A stretch of 27,296 bases of DNA from Silene noctiflora (taxonomy: Eukaryota; Streptophyta; Magnoliopsida; Caryophyllales; Caryophyllaceae), in the NCBI GenBank assembly GCA_009801015.1, contig VHZZ01002608.1, forward strand, positions 27,531 through 54,826. The letters are read 5' to 3'. Below, in pieces: positions 1 to 12,200 of this stretch. The position numbers were made by a program, and so were the translations under genes. Position 1 is the first letter of the stretch. Every line of letters begins with the position of its first letter. The notes under the pieces are model-generated. The model did not search any database, had not been told where the DNA came from, and worked only from the letters and a program-made list of their open reading frames with translations.

Positions 1-683
1 TGTTTTTATCTGTGGTTCGCGAGGCGCGCCCTCGGCTGAGTGAAGTCACTTGCGAGAGTGGCTTCACGCCCTTGATTCGCCCTCTGTGGAACCCGTCACA
101 GGAGGCGATGTGCACATTAAGGAACTTGGGTTTTCGCTCAGAGTAGATAAGCGGGGATTTGGTGGGAACGGATGTGGTCCCCCACTGGCGGCGTGGAATA
201 CCTGTTGCGATGGGTATTCTGGCATGGCTACACACTTTAGTGTGTAGTCAGGTGTGTGGAGATGTGATGGATTTGGGTGATCTGTGTGTTGTATCTTTTG
301 TGTCTTTGTTTTATGTATTCAGTAACTGACCTCGTTTAAATGTTTAAAAAACTGTGGTGATCCATTCGGGGATGGTGAGCAGTTATTGAGCAGGTATGAG
401 ATGGATGCGCATGGGATAGCTAGGTTGTGTCACCACGAGATGTCTAGAAGTCTTCCGTTGTGTCTTGAACATTTTATTACTTTTAGTTGGTTTGCCGTTT
501 GGAACATTTGTATTTTTATTAGACAGTTTTGGGTATTTGGGTTTGTAATCAGTTAAACTTATTTAGCTAAAGTATGTTTCTTTAAGGTCTATTTGATATA
601 CATTGCCTCAGGTAACCGAGATGGTAGCACTTCTATGCCTAACTTGGCCTTGGTAAGGCACCTTGGTGTATGGGGGTGTTACA
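1..683. mobile_element. Terminal part of an LTR (probable Ty3-type)
   Basis: Non-coding sequence ending in tgggggtgttaca (671-683), the kind of TGTAACACCC/GGGTGTTACA terminus common in Tekay-like LTRs. At 684 the sequence changes abruptly to the U5-like part of a different LTR, so 683/684 looks like an insertion boundary. The other end lies outside the window. Orientation is uncertain because the terminus reads as an LTR start on minus or an LTR end on plus; no polypurine tract lies next to it. The small open frame at 50-247 has no recognisable protein similarity and I take it as chance. Confidence 0.55.
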
Positions 684-2046
684 CGAAGTATCACTCAACC
701 GTCGTTGAGAACCAGGGCAACGCCTGAGGACACAAGGGTCAAGCCTGCAGACCAGCCCTGGGCCTTAAACAAAATATCCATCTCCAACATCAAACCACAC
801 CATCATCCGACACTATATGAATGCATGTCATGCCGATAACCAAAATAATATACCCATGCCTTTAATATTCGTTCAACACAGTAATCCATCCAATAATACA
901 ATCAGACAGGAAATCATGCCAACAAATAATATACATTACAATTGAGTAGATATATCCTACCTCGTAGCTAGCAAAATCCGTTAGCAAAATCCAAGTAATA
1001 ATCAGAAATACTTCACCTTGAAACCGTCACCTTAAACAAGTATTTTGATAATTAATTCGTTATTCGATTATTGTATTAATTTACGAATTATATTATTTGC
1101 TAATTATTAATTATTAACTATTATATACGTAATTTACATTAATTAATTATCGCTTCGAAGTAACTAACAAAACACAAACCACAAACCACATCCTTCAAAC
1201 ACAATCCAAAACACGCCCAAAAACTCCCTAATGCACGGTCCTAACCACCTGTCCCTACCGTGGTCAGCCACCCAGTACCACGGTGGTCTCCACCATTCAC
1301 CAGGCTCGCCTTCAAGCCCAACCACCACACCAAACGACCCTGCCCTAGGTCCCTCCTGTACGGACACCTTACCAACACACACATCGCACACCCCCCAAAC
1401 ACACGCTCACCACTAGCCACCCAACCAACCACGCCACCTCTGGCCACCACCCACATCACCTCTGACATTTGGTGGTTCCAATGGTGGAGTCCAATTACCC
1501 ACGACGCAACCACATTAGCCACAAATTTCGTCTTAAGACGGTTTCACAAAAACATTCCCAAAACCCATGTTTTGTAGATTCCGGCCACCCAGCCGCCCAA
1601 GACACCACCTTTACCCCTTCAACCACCCCTGGGGAAAAATCGACGCTACCTACCCAGGCCATTCACCCCCAACCCAGGTCAGTCTAGCCACGATTTTGGG
1701 TTCAATTACCCATTCCCTTCTCGTTTCTACCCGACAATAACCACCACGAAACACCCCACAACCACCAATCAGCCAGTCACGGCGGTCTATAGCGAGGTCA
1801 GGCGACGGTCAAGTGGTCGAAGGTCAGAGTCACGGTGCTAGGCACGAGTAAGGGCAATGCAAGCTTAATTAATTGAAAAATAAGCTATAAACGATAAATT
1901 ACGAGATCGACTTACCTTTAATCAATTATGCGATATGAATCTCCTTTGTTCTCTTTAGATCTCTTATTATTCTTCTATGTATGCAAAAATTCAGTGTTTG
2001 TGGTTTGTTTTATGATTGTATATGCTAGGGTAAGACCTCTCCTTTT

Positions 2047-2055
2047 CTATTTATA
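2047..2055 (-). promoter_or_regulatory. LTR TATA box
   Basis: TATAAATAG on the minus strand, inside the Tekay-like LTR and downstream of its U3 start. Position and sequence fit an LTR core promoter; activity is unknown. Confidence 0.5.
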
Positions 2056-2316
2056 CTAAGCTGGGCAAAAAAAGGGAAATTCTATTATTCTTATTATTAT
2101 TATACGAACATTAATTATTATTATTATTATCGTACAAATATCAATTATTATTAATTATTATTATTATTATTATTCAACCCCGTCTTTCTTATTTACTTTA
2201 TTTATTTAATTACCGTCTTATTTGCAATATTACTATAAAAGCCTTTAATTAATTATTAAATTATTTATATAAACTTAACTAAATTATGGGGTCTTATAGT
2301 CTCCCTCTCTTAAAAT

Positions 2317-2335
2317 GAACTTCGTCCCGAAGTTC
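2317..2335. repeat. Perfect 8-bp hairpin in the LTR
   Basis: GAACTTCGTCCCGAAGTTC: two perfect 8-bp arms around a 3-nt loop. Immediately downstream on the minus strand comes a purine-rich stretch (about 2300-2316), then TATAAGACCCC. That resembles a second polypurine-tract/LTR-start motif about 150 bp inside the LTR. Confidence 0.6.
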
Positions 2336-2453
2336 GCTCAAAGTGCTATAAAACCCTTATTACCATTACCATTTAAACACAGCTAATCCATCTATTACCA
2401 TTAAATTATCAAACTATCTCATAAAAACAACTCAAAAATTACGAAGTGTCACA

Positions 2454-2465
2454 TTCTATCCCCCT
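2454..2465 (-). promoter_or_regulatory. Polypurine tract of the Tekay-like element
   Basis: AGGGGGATAGAA on the minus strand sits directly before the LTR start TGTGACAC and 35 bp after the polyprotein stop codon. This is where a Ty3-type element keeps its plus-strand priming site. Confidence 0.65.
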
Positions 2466-2500
2466 AAAAAAAAGGTTTACGTCCCCGTAACCAACATACC

Positions 2501-3097
2501 TCAATCAAATAAATTGGGATATTTCTCCTTCATTACAGCCTCAACTTCCCAAGTAGCTTCCTCCACCTTATGATTAGACCACAAAACGTTCACCAAAACT
2601 GTCTCACCATTACGAGTCTTCCTAACCTTCCTATCCAATATTTCCTTAGGCGCCTCTACATAGGACAGTTGCTCATCAATCTCTACATGCTCAGGCTCCG
2701 AGACATGAGTAGGGTCACTTACATACTTCCTTAACTGTGAAACATGAAACACATTATGGACCTTATTCAAGGCTGGAGGTAATGCCAAACGATAAACTAC
2801 CTCTCCAATCCTGTCTAAGATCTCATATGGTCCAATAAACTTCTGACTCATCTTCCCTCTCTTCCCAAACCTCATTACTCCCTTCATTAGAGATACTTTC
2901 AACAATACTTTATCTCCCACAATAAACTCTATCTCACTTCTCTTCAAATCTGCATAGCTTTTATGTTTATCCTGCGCTGTACGCATCTTCTGACGAATCA
3001 CTTTCACTTCTTCCATCATTTCTTATATCATCTCAGGTCCTAACACCACCACATCAGCTCTGTCATCCCAAAAAACTGGACTCCTGCAGTCTTCTCA
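2501..3097 (-). pseudogene. Ty3/gypsy chromovirus (Tekay-like) integrase C-terminus and chromodomain
   Basis: The reading frame holds the end of a pol polyprotein. It begins with a GKRGKMSQKFIGPYEILDRI block typical of the integrase C-terminal region, then HNVFHVSQLRKYVSDP, then a chromodomain-like end (EILDRKVRKTRNGE, LWSNHKVEEATWE, KYPNLFD). Natural stop at 2501-2503. The same frame continues upstream of the Met at 3019 through VVVLGPEM and SPVFWDDRAD to about 3097, but is broken by an in-frame TAA at 3023-3025. Beyond about 3097 the expected integrase core is absent. In this family integrase inserts the cDNA and the chromodomain targets chromatin; this copy is truncated and inactive. The LTR follows directly downstream, as expected. 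Confidence 0.85.
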
Positions 3098-4020
3098 TAG
3101 GACTCATCATCTAATTCCATGAGTTACCATATTATGGGTTTACCAACCATTCGTTTACTGTACAAATCCATACAAAAGTTCGTGTGATCTATTATCACAC
3201 ACATGTTCATCAACAATTACGATAAGCCGACTCTATGAAAAATTAAAGAATGCAAACAATTACTCATTATATGAATTGATTATTCCAATAATTCGACTTC
3301 CGTATATATCATATCACGCATATACCGCATTAAATCCACCACATGGTCACACATGTTTTCTATACTCGTTTCATCCCATATTGACACTTTCGTTTATTAG
3401 TATATTAGAACTTATATCATGCATCCAACGTTACCACGTGACATAAGTAATAACACAAAACCTCGTGTATTACGGACATTGTTATCACTTTTCTTTCATG
3501 AAATAAATTCTTGGTAGTCAATCATGCATTACGTAAGATCATTATGTCATTTTGGTCATGTCAAATTAACGGTTCAATTAATGTCACTTAAAACGGCGGA
3601 AAAATCACATAAACGCGTTTAAACATAAATAATTCACTACTACATTACCCATGTAGGTACCTCATGTTATTATGACGCAATTCGACTGCTATAGGTCACA
3701 AATTATGAGGATAGACTCGATATTGACCGAATATAGGCAAAACAAGGGATCAAGCAGGCCACTCGGTCGAGTGGAATGGGTACTCGGTCGTGTGCCACAG
3801 AGCAGAAACATTTTGGCCTTAAATTTCGGTCCCAATCCATCTATTTTACCATACCAAGATTAATAAACTCTAATGGTGACTAATGCACCATCGATTAACT
3901 AATGCTCAAGCAATTCTTTAGCCTTATGGCCAATGTTACATTACAAATGAAATAAAATCCGAGTTTACACTACCGACATAAGCTAAGAATAGTGGGCATC
4001 CGACTCATACTACGTTAAGC
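3098..4020. other. Unclassified repeat-like, gene-free sequence
   Basis: AT-rich, with no convincing reading frame. It contains the near-palindrome ccactcggtcgagtgg (about 3758-3773) and a related copy shortly after (tactcggtcg). Motifs of this kind appear in plant Ty3 LTRs and untranslated regions, so this is probably element debris that cut off the integrase core. No boundaries or target duplications could be set. Confidence 0.4.
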
Positions 4021-4860
4021 CTACCGTGTAGACTTCCTCTTGCCCCACATACGCGACCAACGGCTCAATCTCTCATCGCTACTATATTCTAGCGTCCCCG
4101 TCGTGGCTTGCTCTTGGTCGTCCTCACTCTCCCCTTCTTCTTCCTCTTCCTCTTCCTCTTCATCATCATTACCCTCATTGTACTCTTGTCCCATGTTCCC
4201 CATTGCCGCTCCACTTCTTTCCCCATGGAAGGTGCTACCAAAGAAGCTCCTACTCGAGTAATTAGGTCACAGCCATAGACCTAGAAAATGTCCCTCTCCA
4301 TGGGGGATCCTAGTACCCCAATCCGATGGGTCGACACCATATGCCTTGAAGACACCCGAATCATTTCCCGTCCCGCTCCAATAACTAGGGTGGTGAAGTG
4401 GATTCATCCCTTGGAGAATTGTCGCCTAGTAGGCACTCCTCATGACAAGGTCGTTGTTCATACGGCAGGTGAGTTCCGTCATGTCATAATTATGGTCATA
4501 GGTGTGCGAGGGTTAGGCGTACTCATTTGTATGGGTCGGAGGTGGTGTGAATCTAGAAAAATGAGGCGGTGAGTGAGATGGCGGGGAGTCGAGATCTCGT
4601 CCGTCTTCTAGGTCATTAATGGTGAAGGTGAACTCTTGAGGGATAGTGTAGTATTTGGCCGGAGGGCGGGGGTGGTCTCGCTTCCCTTAGGTGTGCGATC
4701 TCGGATAACCTATCTCCCGCGGGAAATTTTATGTACCACTCCCCATCTAGTTTCCATGCACGACCCCCACCCTTTATCTCCGCAAGCCAAGCAAGTGTCC
4801 TTTACATAAAGACTAGATCGAAATATCTCTTACCTCGTCGGACCGTCTCCTTTGCAATTG
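4021..4860 (-). pseudogene. Broken ORF, unrecognised, with acidic run near the C-terminus
   Basis: On the minus strand one frame reads LAWLAEIKGGGRAWKLDGEW, then FPAGDRLSEIAHLREARPPPP. After a frameshift near 4660-4690 it continues TFTINDLEDGRDLDSPPSHS, HHPSYWSGTGNDSGVFKAYG, DPSDWGTRIPHGEGHFLG, MGNMGQEYNEGNDD, a run of nine glutamates, and ends ERLSRWSRMWGKRKSTR at 4021. There are several in-frame stops. The protein-like composition across two frames suggests a decayed real coding sequence of about 270 residues. I do not recognise the family; the tail of a transposon-associated plant protein is possible but unproven. The serine-rich plus-strand frame at 4040-4261 is the antisense shadow of the acidic run. 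Confidence 0.5.
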
Positions 4861-5017
4861 TGATATGGGTAAATTCCCATAAAAAAGGGTAAACTGTGGA
4901 AATTAATCTTCTCAATTCAACTGCCCATTTTTTTTGCCTAACCCACTAGTTCAAGCCCACTAAGCCTCTAAAGTGGCATTTCCATTTGGTGAACAAACTA
5001 TTTGAAAGCGAATGTGT

Positions 5018-5056
5018 CTTAAGCTAGGTTAGTTTATGAAGCTTAAGCTAGGTTAG
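5018..5056. repeat. 15-bp direct repeat
   Basis: cttaagctaggttag occurs at 5018-5032 and 5042-5056, a 24-bp period. Origin unknown; possibly a local slippage duplication. Confidence 0.6.
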
Positions 5057-5316
5057 GGATTTCCTTGTGTAAGCGAATCCCTCATTAAGGATAAGGAATG
5101 GTCAAGGGTTTGTGCAAGTCAGCTTTTATACACTATCGAGGGATGAAATAGCGGTAAATTTGATCAGAGTATCAATGCAAAGCTTGATAGCACAAGCCTT
5201 GAATGTTTGACTTTAGATTAAAAAATAATTCAATAATCGACCATTCAAGCTTTTTTGCAGCCGAATAATTAGTGTTAAAATGGCACAACTTTTTTTGACA
5301 ATGGTGCAGCATACTA

Positions 5317-5326
5317 TTTATTTATT
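5317..5326 (-). terminator. Candidate polyadenylation signal of THO3
   Basis: Two overlapping AATAAA hexamers on the minus strand, about 360 nt downstream of the THO3 stop codon. The hexamer is common in AT-rich DNA, so this is only a candidate. Confidence 0.3.
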
Positions 5327-5686
5327 AGCTAACTGTCCATGTTCGAGTACAATCAGCTTCAAAATTTAGTTTTCTGCGTTATTTAGGGCCTCAACTTCTA
5401 GAACCGGACCTGTCAAATTCATTTGACGGCCTTGACTCCAGGTTAAGCACATACCACTGAAGCACTGATATCGGGCAAGCTTGGTAGTTAGTAACCCAGA
5501 AAGCTACATAAATGACTAATGTACATTTGAAATATCGACCTAGTTAGAAAACCCTGATTCCTTGTAAGATCTATGATACATTCAGCTTAAGATCTATGAT
5601 TCATTCATCTTACAATGTCGCTTGTTCCAAAGAGTATTCCTTTCACTCTGGGAATAATGCTTCGCAACTGGTCAAGTGCACAATAA

Positions 5687-8600
5687 CTAAGCACTCTGGA
5701 AACCAAAAACCCGAAAAACACCTGCCACAATATACGGTAAAGTGTCAATGCAGACTAAAAAAGTATGGGGTTAAGAAAAAACTAGTTAAACAATAAACTT
5801 GCAAAATTGTAAAAGAATCTAGATGACCTTCATCCGCTTGATATTTGTTTTTATCATCTCCAGCATACGCAAGCAAATTGTACTTCGGATTCCATTCAAC
5901 ACTATTCATAGCTGCCCGACAAGGTATTTGATGGATGGAGCGTCCAGTTTCAACATTAGACTGAAAAGGTCAGATATATCATCAGCTCAGATCAATTAGA
6001 AATCCTAAAACAAGCCATGAAGATTCTGTTCTCACATTCTTTTCCTCTTTTAGGTCAGGAGGCCCGCATACGGGAACAGTCTACCTTTGCTACTTAGTCA
6101 AAAGCATCCGAGCCAGAGCATTTCCAAGTATCGGTCTCAACTATTTTAACATAAATCTTCATGTTTTATGGATTATGATATGTGTCCAAATATCCAAGTG
6201 TAGAGTGTTGGACGTGGGTTTACAAATCACGAAGTACTATGAAGGGCAAGGGCAACATAGATCTTGGGTCACCCACCTCAAAATCAACGGCCACACTCAA
6301 TCCATGTATCACACTCGTATCCGAGTGTTGAATCAGGAATGTGGTGTCTGAGTAGCAAAGAATGGTCAGTCAGGAGATGTTTGATACTTACTATGTCAAT
6401 GAATAAATCTTCACTTGCTGAAGCGATAAATTCTCCAGTATGATTGAAACTTATTGTTCGGACAGGCCACCTGAAATTTTCAGAATATTTTTGAACAATG
6501 AAAATTACCAGGATCATAACATAACACGAAGAACCATCATGGTAAACTTACTCCAGTTTTGTAAAAGTTCTTACACACAGCATCTCTTTGATATCCCACA
6601 GACTGACCAATGAGTCCGCACTTCCAACAGCAAAATATCTGCAACGGCACATATGGACAATCTATTAATTCATGGATAAATTCATCAAATAATCACCAAA
6701 CAGAATAAGGTGATAGAACATCTACATTAGTAGCCTACATGCCTTGAAAACGAGCCATACAATTCTTAAGAGGAAAACAAAACAATATTGGATCATAAAG
6801 CTCTTCATGGTAATACTGGATCCAAAAGAAATTGATAATTTATCAAATGACAACGCTACAAAAGTTTGATGCATTGTAACATACTTCCCAAGTGGTTCAA
6901 TTGCAATACAATAGCAACCAGCAGTGTGAGCCATAAGGGTGTCAAGCGCCTTCAGAGATGGGTATGCAAGGACTTCAATAGTACCTAGAAATCAGGTCAA
7001 CAAATGACATCAACACATCATTCTTTCTGATACATCAAGTCAACATTTATAGAACATGGAGCTCAACTAACCATTTCCTGTTGTCAGAAAGAACTTCTCG
7101 CCCGTCATGTCCCAGGCAATCTCATTAACCTTTAAAGTGTGGAAAGTGCAACAAAACTTTTAAGTGGGAGCTTGTGAAAGAATAACAACAAACTACTGAA
7201 AAGCATGAGAACTTTTACATGCAAATTCCATATATACAAATATGCACATAAAGTAAGCAAATAAGATAACACAGGTTTCACAGCAAGGAATGAAAAACAA
7301 GTAACAGCTAAAAATGTGTATCACAACCTTGTGCCTCCTCTATTTAGGGATGGAGGGTGGGGGGAATGGAATTCCTGCAAGAGAAGGATCTAGAAAATCT
7401 GTATGCAGCAGCTTTTAACCTTAAGCGGTCTAGTCTCAGCGGTAACAGTTTGTGAAGAGGTATCGGTAAAAAGAGAAGTGTTAGATTTAAGTTTCTGGCT
7501 GGCAAAAGCTAGTGCTGCTAGTTTTGATGGCACAAGTAAAATATAGGTGAGATAGCCAAAAGAGTTAACAGAAATTAAAGGTCAAAGAGATGTTAACAAA
7601 ATACTCCAGGGTGCTGAAGTAACTTAATCAAACAATCTCCATAAATTGAAGAAACTCGCATTGTTTTCTTATATGATTAACAGTAAAATTAGAATTTCCA
7701 TGCAAACCAAACTCAAGGAGATCAAGACTGAGATACAGAAGTGGAATAGTCACTCTAAGAACAATTTGGAATGCTGTTTCAACCAACACAAGGGAAAAAT
7801 AATAACAAAACTTAGCATAAAATTATGGGTTTATCTTTTATGAGAGAATATATATGTTTTTATAGCAAAATTAAAAAGAACAGTAAAAACTTTAGAGACA
7901 AAAAACATAGACGCACGCAAACTCTTCCACAATCAGCAAAAATAAATTTCATATCTTACACAAAATTAAACATATAATGATATAAATCGTTCAGCCATGT
8001 AGTACCAAAGAAGCTGTATATTATAATACTGGAATGCTCTTCTTTACAAAAAAGAAGTTCTCACTTTCTAAGTTGAAGATTCAACTTCTAATTCGGCGGG
8101 AAGAAAAGATTATTTGAGAAAATTTATGATTGTAACAAACAAAAAAAAAAGCTTTATTAAAAATGTACTTTTCACACATATTCTAACGGGAATTTAAAGA
8201 TTGAGATGAGTATCTTGAGTGTGGGAAAGACCCTATCTATAAGACAGCAGTACATCCTTTTAAGTGTGGACTACTTATAAGACGGCCAGCCTCTTTTTAT
8301 CAGGTAGGAAATCAAGGAGGAAGCGGAATTTAAAACTCTATTGAAATCGAAGTCAACCAAGAGCTACTCACCTCATAATTAAACTTACGCCTATGAATTG
8401 GCTTGAATTTTCTGACATCCAGTATCGTTAATTCATCATCCTACAATAACAAATGAGAACAAATTAACTAAACGATATAAACAGGCATTATCTACACCAG
8501 AAAACAAAACGGCATCATTGAAATAACTAACTTGCCATTAATTACAAAGGTGGAAAACATGCAAAATTGTATGAAGGACACGGACAGAAAAATAAAAATT

Positions 8601-9228
8601 TACCCTGTTTCCAACTGCAATGTGTTGCCCGTCAGGTTTATAAGTAATGTTGATATTTTCACCACTAAGCTCTGCTTGTTGTGAGCATTTGCCGCCTGCA
8701 GAGCTCCAAAAGTAAACACGATATCAATCTTGTCGGAGAACAGATCCCTCCAGAAAAATCGAGGGAATAAAAAAATAGAAACACACCTCTTCTTTCAACT
8801 ATTTCTTATTTTGGGTTCATCATTTTAATTCAACTAATTCCATTAATTGTTCTTTTCTAGAAGTCTAGCACTATACAGAAAGGACACCTAAAGCCGTAGA
8901 GGTACTAAGGAAAGAAATCAACCCACAATCCATGATCCAAGATAAAACAAATGTACGTAGCCCTTCACCAAAAGGGATGCGAGAGTCAGAGATGTAGGAA
9001 AGTAAACATTTTTGTTTTCAAATAACTTACATCTATGTATACTAACTCGATGTTGAAGACCATAAGAAAGAACACCACCATCACCCAGCCGGACAACAAC
9101 TATATCTATCAACAGTAAATTAAATGAACATAAGGGTGAACAATCTAACAACTCTAAACCCTATGTCATCTCCATACCAAACAAGACTTCAAGACTAGAA
9201 GACTTCCTAAAGACACTGTTTGCCAACC

Positions 9229-9277
<49 letters not shown>

Positions 9278-12200
9278 GAGCCTTAATCCCAAAATGATTT
9301 GGAGTCGGCTGACATGAATCATCTTTTAAAACCGTTGGAGTGGTCGCACACCTCAAAATACTACGATATAGAAAGAGGAGTAGAACGCGAATGAGAGGTG
9401 AAATATAAGACAAAAGTCAAGCTAAACCCAATAGGTATAAAAATATTTATTTCTTTATAAAAATTCGATATAAAATTTAAACTAAAATAATAATTTGAAA
9501 ATTTGAGTAAAAATTGATGTTAGAAGAAAATCTTACAAGTAATCAAAACATGATTTAAAAAAAAGAATCAAACTCCATCATCCACGTGTATCATTTCCCT
9601 CCACAATGCTCTCTCTGTCACCATACCTTCAATCCCAAAGAATGTCATGTCATTTTCAACCACCATAATCCAAGTTTCCCTAACCACCTCATTTCTAAGT
9701 CGATCTTTCCTTGTATGGTCGCACATCCACCTCCAACATACACATCCCCGCCACATTCATCTTTTGAATGTGACAATATTTCACGGTCCCAACACTCATA
9801 GCCGTATAATAGTGCTGATCTAATTGTCGTGGTATAGAATTTACCCTTTAGTCTCGAGGCATACCGTTCTCACATAAACGCCCCATGGCACTTTTCCATT
9901 TCAACCGCCCGCTTTAATTCTGTGAATCACATCCCCATCTATTCACCGTCTTTCTGCATAATAGATCCTAATTATCGGAAGAAATCTAATCCATGAACGA
10001 CCTTTCCATTAAAAGTAATACTTCCCACTTCTCTTGTTTCTACTCCACTAAACTTACACCCAAAATACTCAGTATTACTCCTACTCGGCCTAAACCTATG
10101 GTTCTCCAAAATATGCCTCCAGAACCCCTTCCTTCCTTCGTCTCATCTATTAACACAATATATTCAGCAAACATCATACACCAAGGGATGTCTTCTTGAA
10201 TTGCTCTTGTCAACTCATCCATAACTATAGCAAAGAGAAAAGAACTAAGAGCAGAACCCTAATGCACCCCAAAACGTTAGTTCGAACACTTGTACTAGCC
10301 CCCTCATACATGTCTTTTATGATACCAATGTCGGAAACCACAATAATGTTAGTACAAATAGAAATAGAGTATAAGATTGTAAAAAAAAAATCATCCAAAT
10401 ATATAATAGTGCATTAACAAAACGATTTCAACTATCATGGTGAGGAGAGGATGCGTACAACATAGGAGGGGACAAAGCCTAACAAAAAAAAGAAAAAGGG
10501 TGTTTAGATTCAAAACCGGCAGGTCATTTTTTCTGCCTTTGTTTTCATTAGAAGGTCACGGAATATTGGTAAGAATCATAACTTACAGAGAACGTAAAAT
10601 TTACTGTTTGTAGGTATTGTAAAAGCTATTGAAAATACAGGAAACAGCCAATCGGGTTTTAGAATAAAATAACTAAAGAAAATACATAATATTATAAACT
10701 GATAATCAAGCTAGGTTATAAAGTAAGTCAAATTGACTTACTACGCGCATCCCACAAACGGACTGTTTTGTCCCCTGAGGCAGTTGCAAGTAGATCTGCA
10801 TGTTTCGGATCCCAACAGAGCTGATCCACACTGTCAGTATGCCCCTTCAATTCAATATCTTTGACCTTACTCTGCGACAACTATCACCAAACAAAAAAGA
10901 AAGAAAATAATTATTTAGCCGAATTTCAGTATTTGCAGACTAGTGTCAGAAGCAGATACACATTTTCGCATCTCCATAGCATGCAAACCAGCATGATTTT
11001 TGTGTAAACAATTTGACTAATTCTGGCCAATTATTGGAAGAATGGCCTTTAAAATCCGTTAAACCCCACAACAAAGTCTTGACAAATTCATGAATCTATA
11101 CTAGACCCACTGTATATCAAATAGGTACCCCGTATCCCTATTCCCTACCATTCTTTATTTTCGTAAACTTACAAACTGTTACTTTCACTTGGGTACGGCA
11201 AGACACGCATACATATACAAGTGTAGGATTGGCCATGACTAAAGTTTTGAGCACAAGAACCTATCCTAAAATGAGGATACGGGTGCATGGACATGTCTTC
11301 AAAGCAAAAATACACTTCTAAAATTGAAATATTCCATTTTTTTAGTATAATGGGAAAAAAAATTGACAAATACGAGTAAGACTTAAAATCATTAAATATA
11401 ATATTTAATGTCTTATAAACCTCTCTTCGTCTCCTTTTGAGGTGCGATCCTCGCTAATTCAGCTCTCCTAGGAGAAATGTTAGACTAATAAGTGCCGGGT
11501 ACGGAATCCATATCCAAATCCATGTCGTGTCGACTGTCCACATGACAAGACACGGGTACAGTCAGAAAATGGAGCAAGAATTTTTCATGCTTGGGAGAAC
11601 TACTAATGTAGTAAGGTATACTAGAATAAAAATCGGAAATTTTAGCTAAAAAAATCCCATTGGTGGGGGGGAGTGCCGCTACTAGGCCCCCAGGCCCACC
11701 ACGATGAGAAGTGAAGAGTCAAAGTAACATAGCTGTGTAGTGTGGATGAAGGAGGTCATGAAAGACTTGATCCCCAACTACCTTTGAAAGAAAAAACTAT
11801 CTTAGTCATTCTCATAAATCATAATGTCCATATATAGACCTTTCCCAGTTTTGTCTCTTAGACCACACCTTGAGAGGTCACTTGGAGTGAATGTAAGAAT
11901 TTCAACACTACAGTTCGACGCGACATGACACTTGAAAAGTTCAGGCCAACTGTAGTAGTGAGTATGAGTAACATTAAGGTAGGTGTGAAGGGGTCAGCCA
12001 TGTTCACGCAGCTTAACTCCAAAACTTATGTGCGTTCTGGCAAGCTAAATCCATTACATCATTGAGTAGGGAGCTATTTTGCTGGTTACTAGTTGCCTAG
12101 TACATAAAAATTGCAGTGTAAAATAAACCACTCATGTGATTCAGTCATGTTGCAACATGGAACACCAAAACCCTATTGTCTAAGTTGGAGGCAATAAAGA

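Larger units (their letters stand above)
684..2453 (-). mobile_element. Tekay-like chromovirus 3' LTR, incomplete at its far end
   Basis: On the minus strand the sequence follows directly after a chromodomain-type polyprotein end and a polypurine tract, and begins TGTGACAC at 2453. It has a TATAAATAG box about 400 bp in (2047-2055), as expected for U3, then a G-rich R/U5 part (C-rich on plus, about 1190-1860). It runs to 684, where another LTR terminus begins, so its true end is not seen. Length is at least 1770 bp. The overlapping proline/histidine-rich frames at 1231-1687 follow from base composition, not from a gene. Inference: an old LTR later interrupted by the element at 1-683. Confidence 0.6.
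4861..5686. other. Gene-free sequence including the probable THO3 3' UTR
   Basis: No coding signal. The part nearest 5686 should be the 3' UTR of the minus-strand THO3 gene. Farther out there is only AT-rich sequence with a short duplicated word. Confidence 0.5.

Noticed and set aside
1164..1687. Overlapping ORFs rich in Pro/His/Thr (plus) or Gly/Trp/Val (minus)
   Set aside because: C-rich, low-complexity LTR sequence lacks stops in several frames at once; no conserved motif.
4040..4261. Serine-rich 73-aa plus-strand ORF
   Set aside because: Antisense of the poly-Glu tract of the minus-strand pseudogene.
5596..5796. 66-aa plus-strand ORF over the THO3 3' end
   Set aside because: It overlaps the last THO3 exon antisense and has no recognisable similarity.
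9207..9413. Leucine-rich 68-aa ORF
   Set aside because: Translation of the (TTG)n tail of the intronic LINE.
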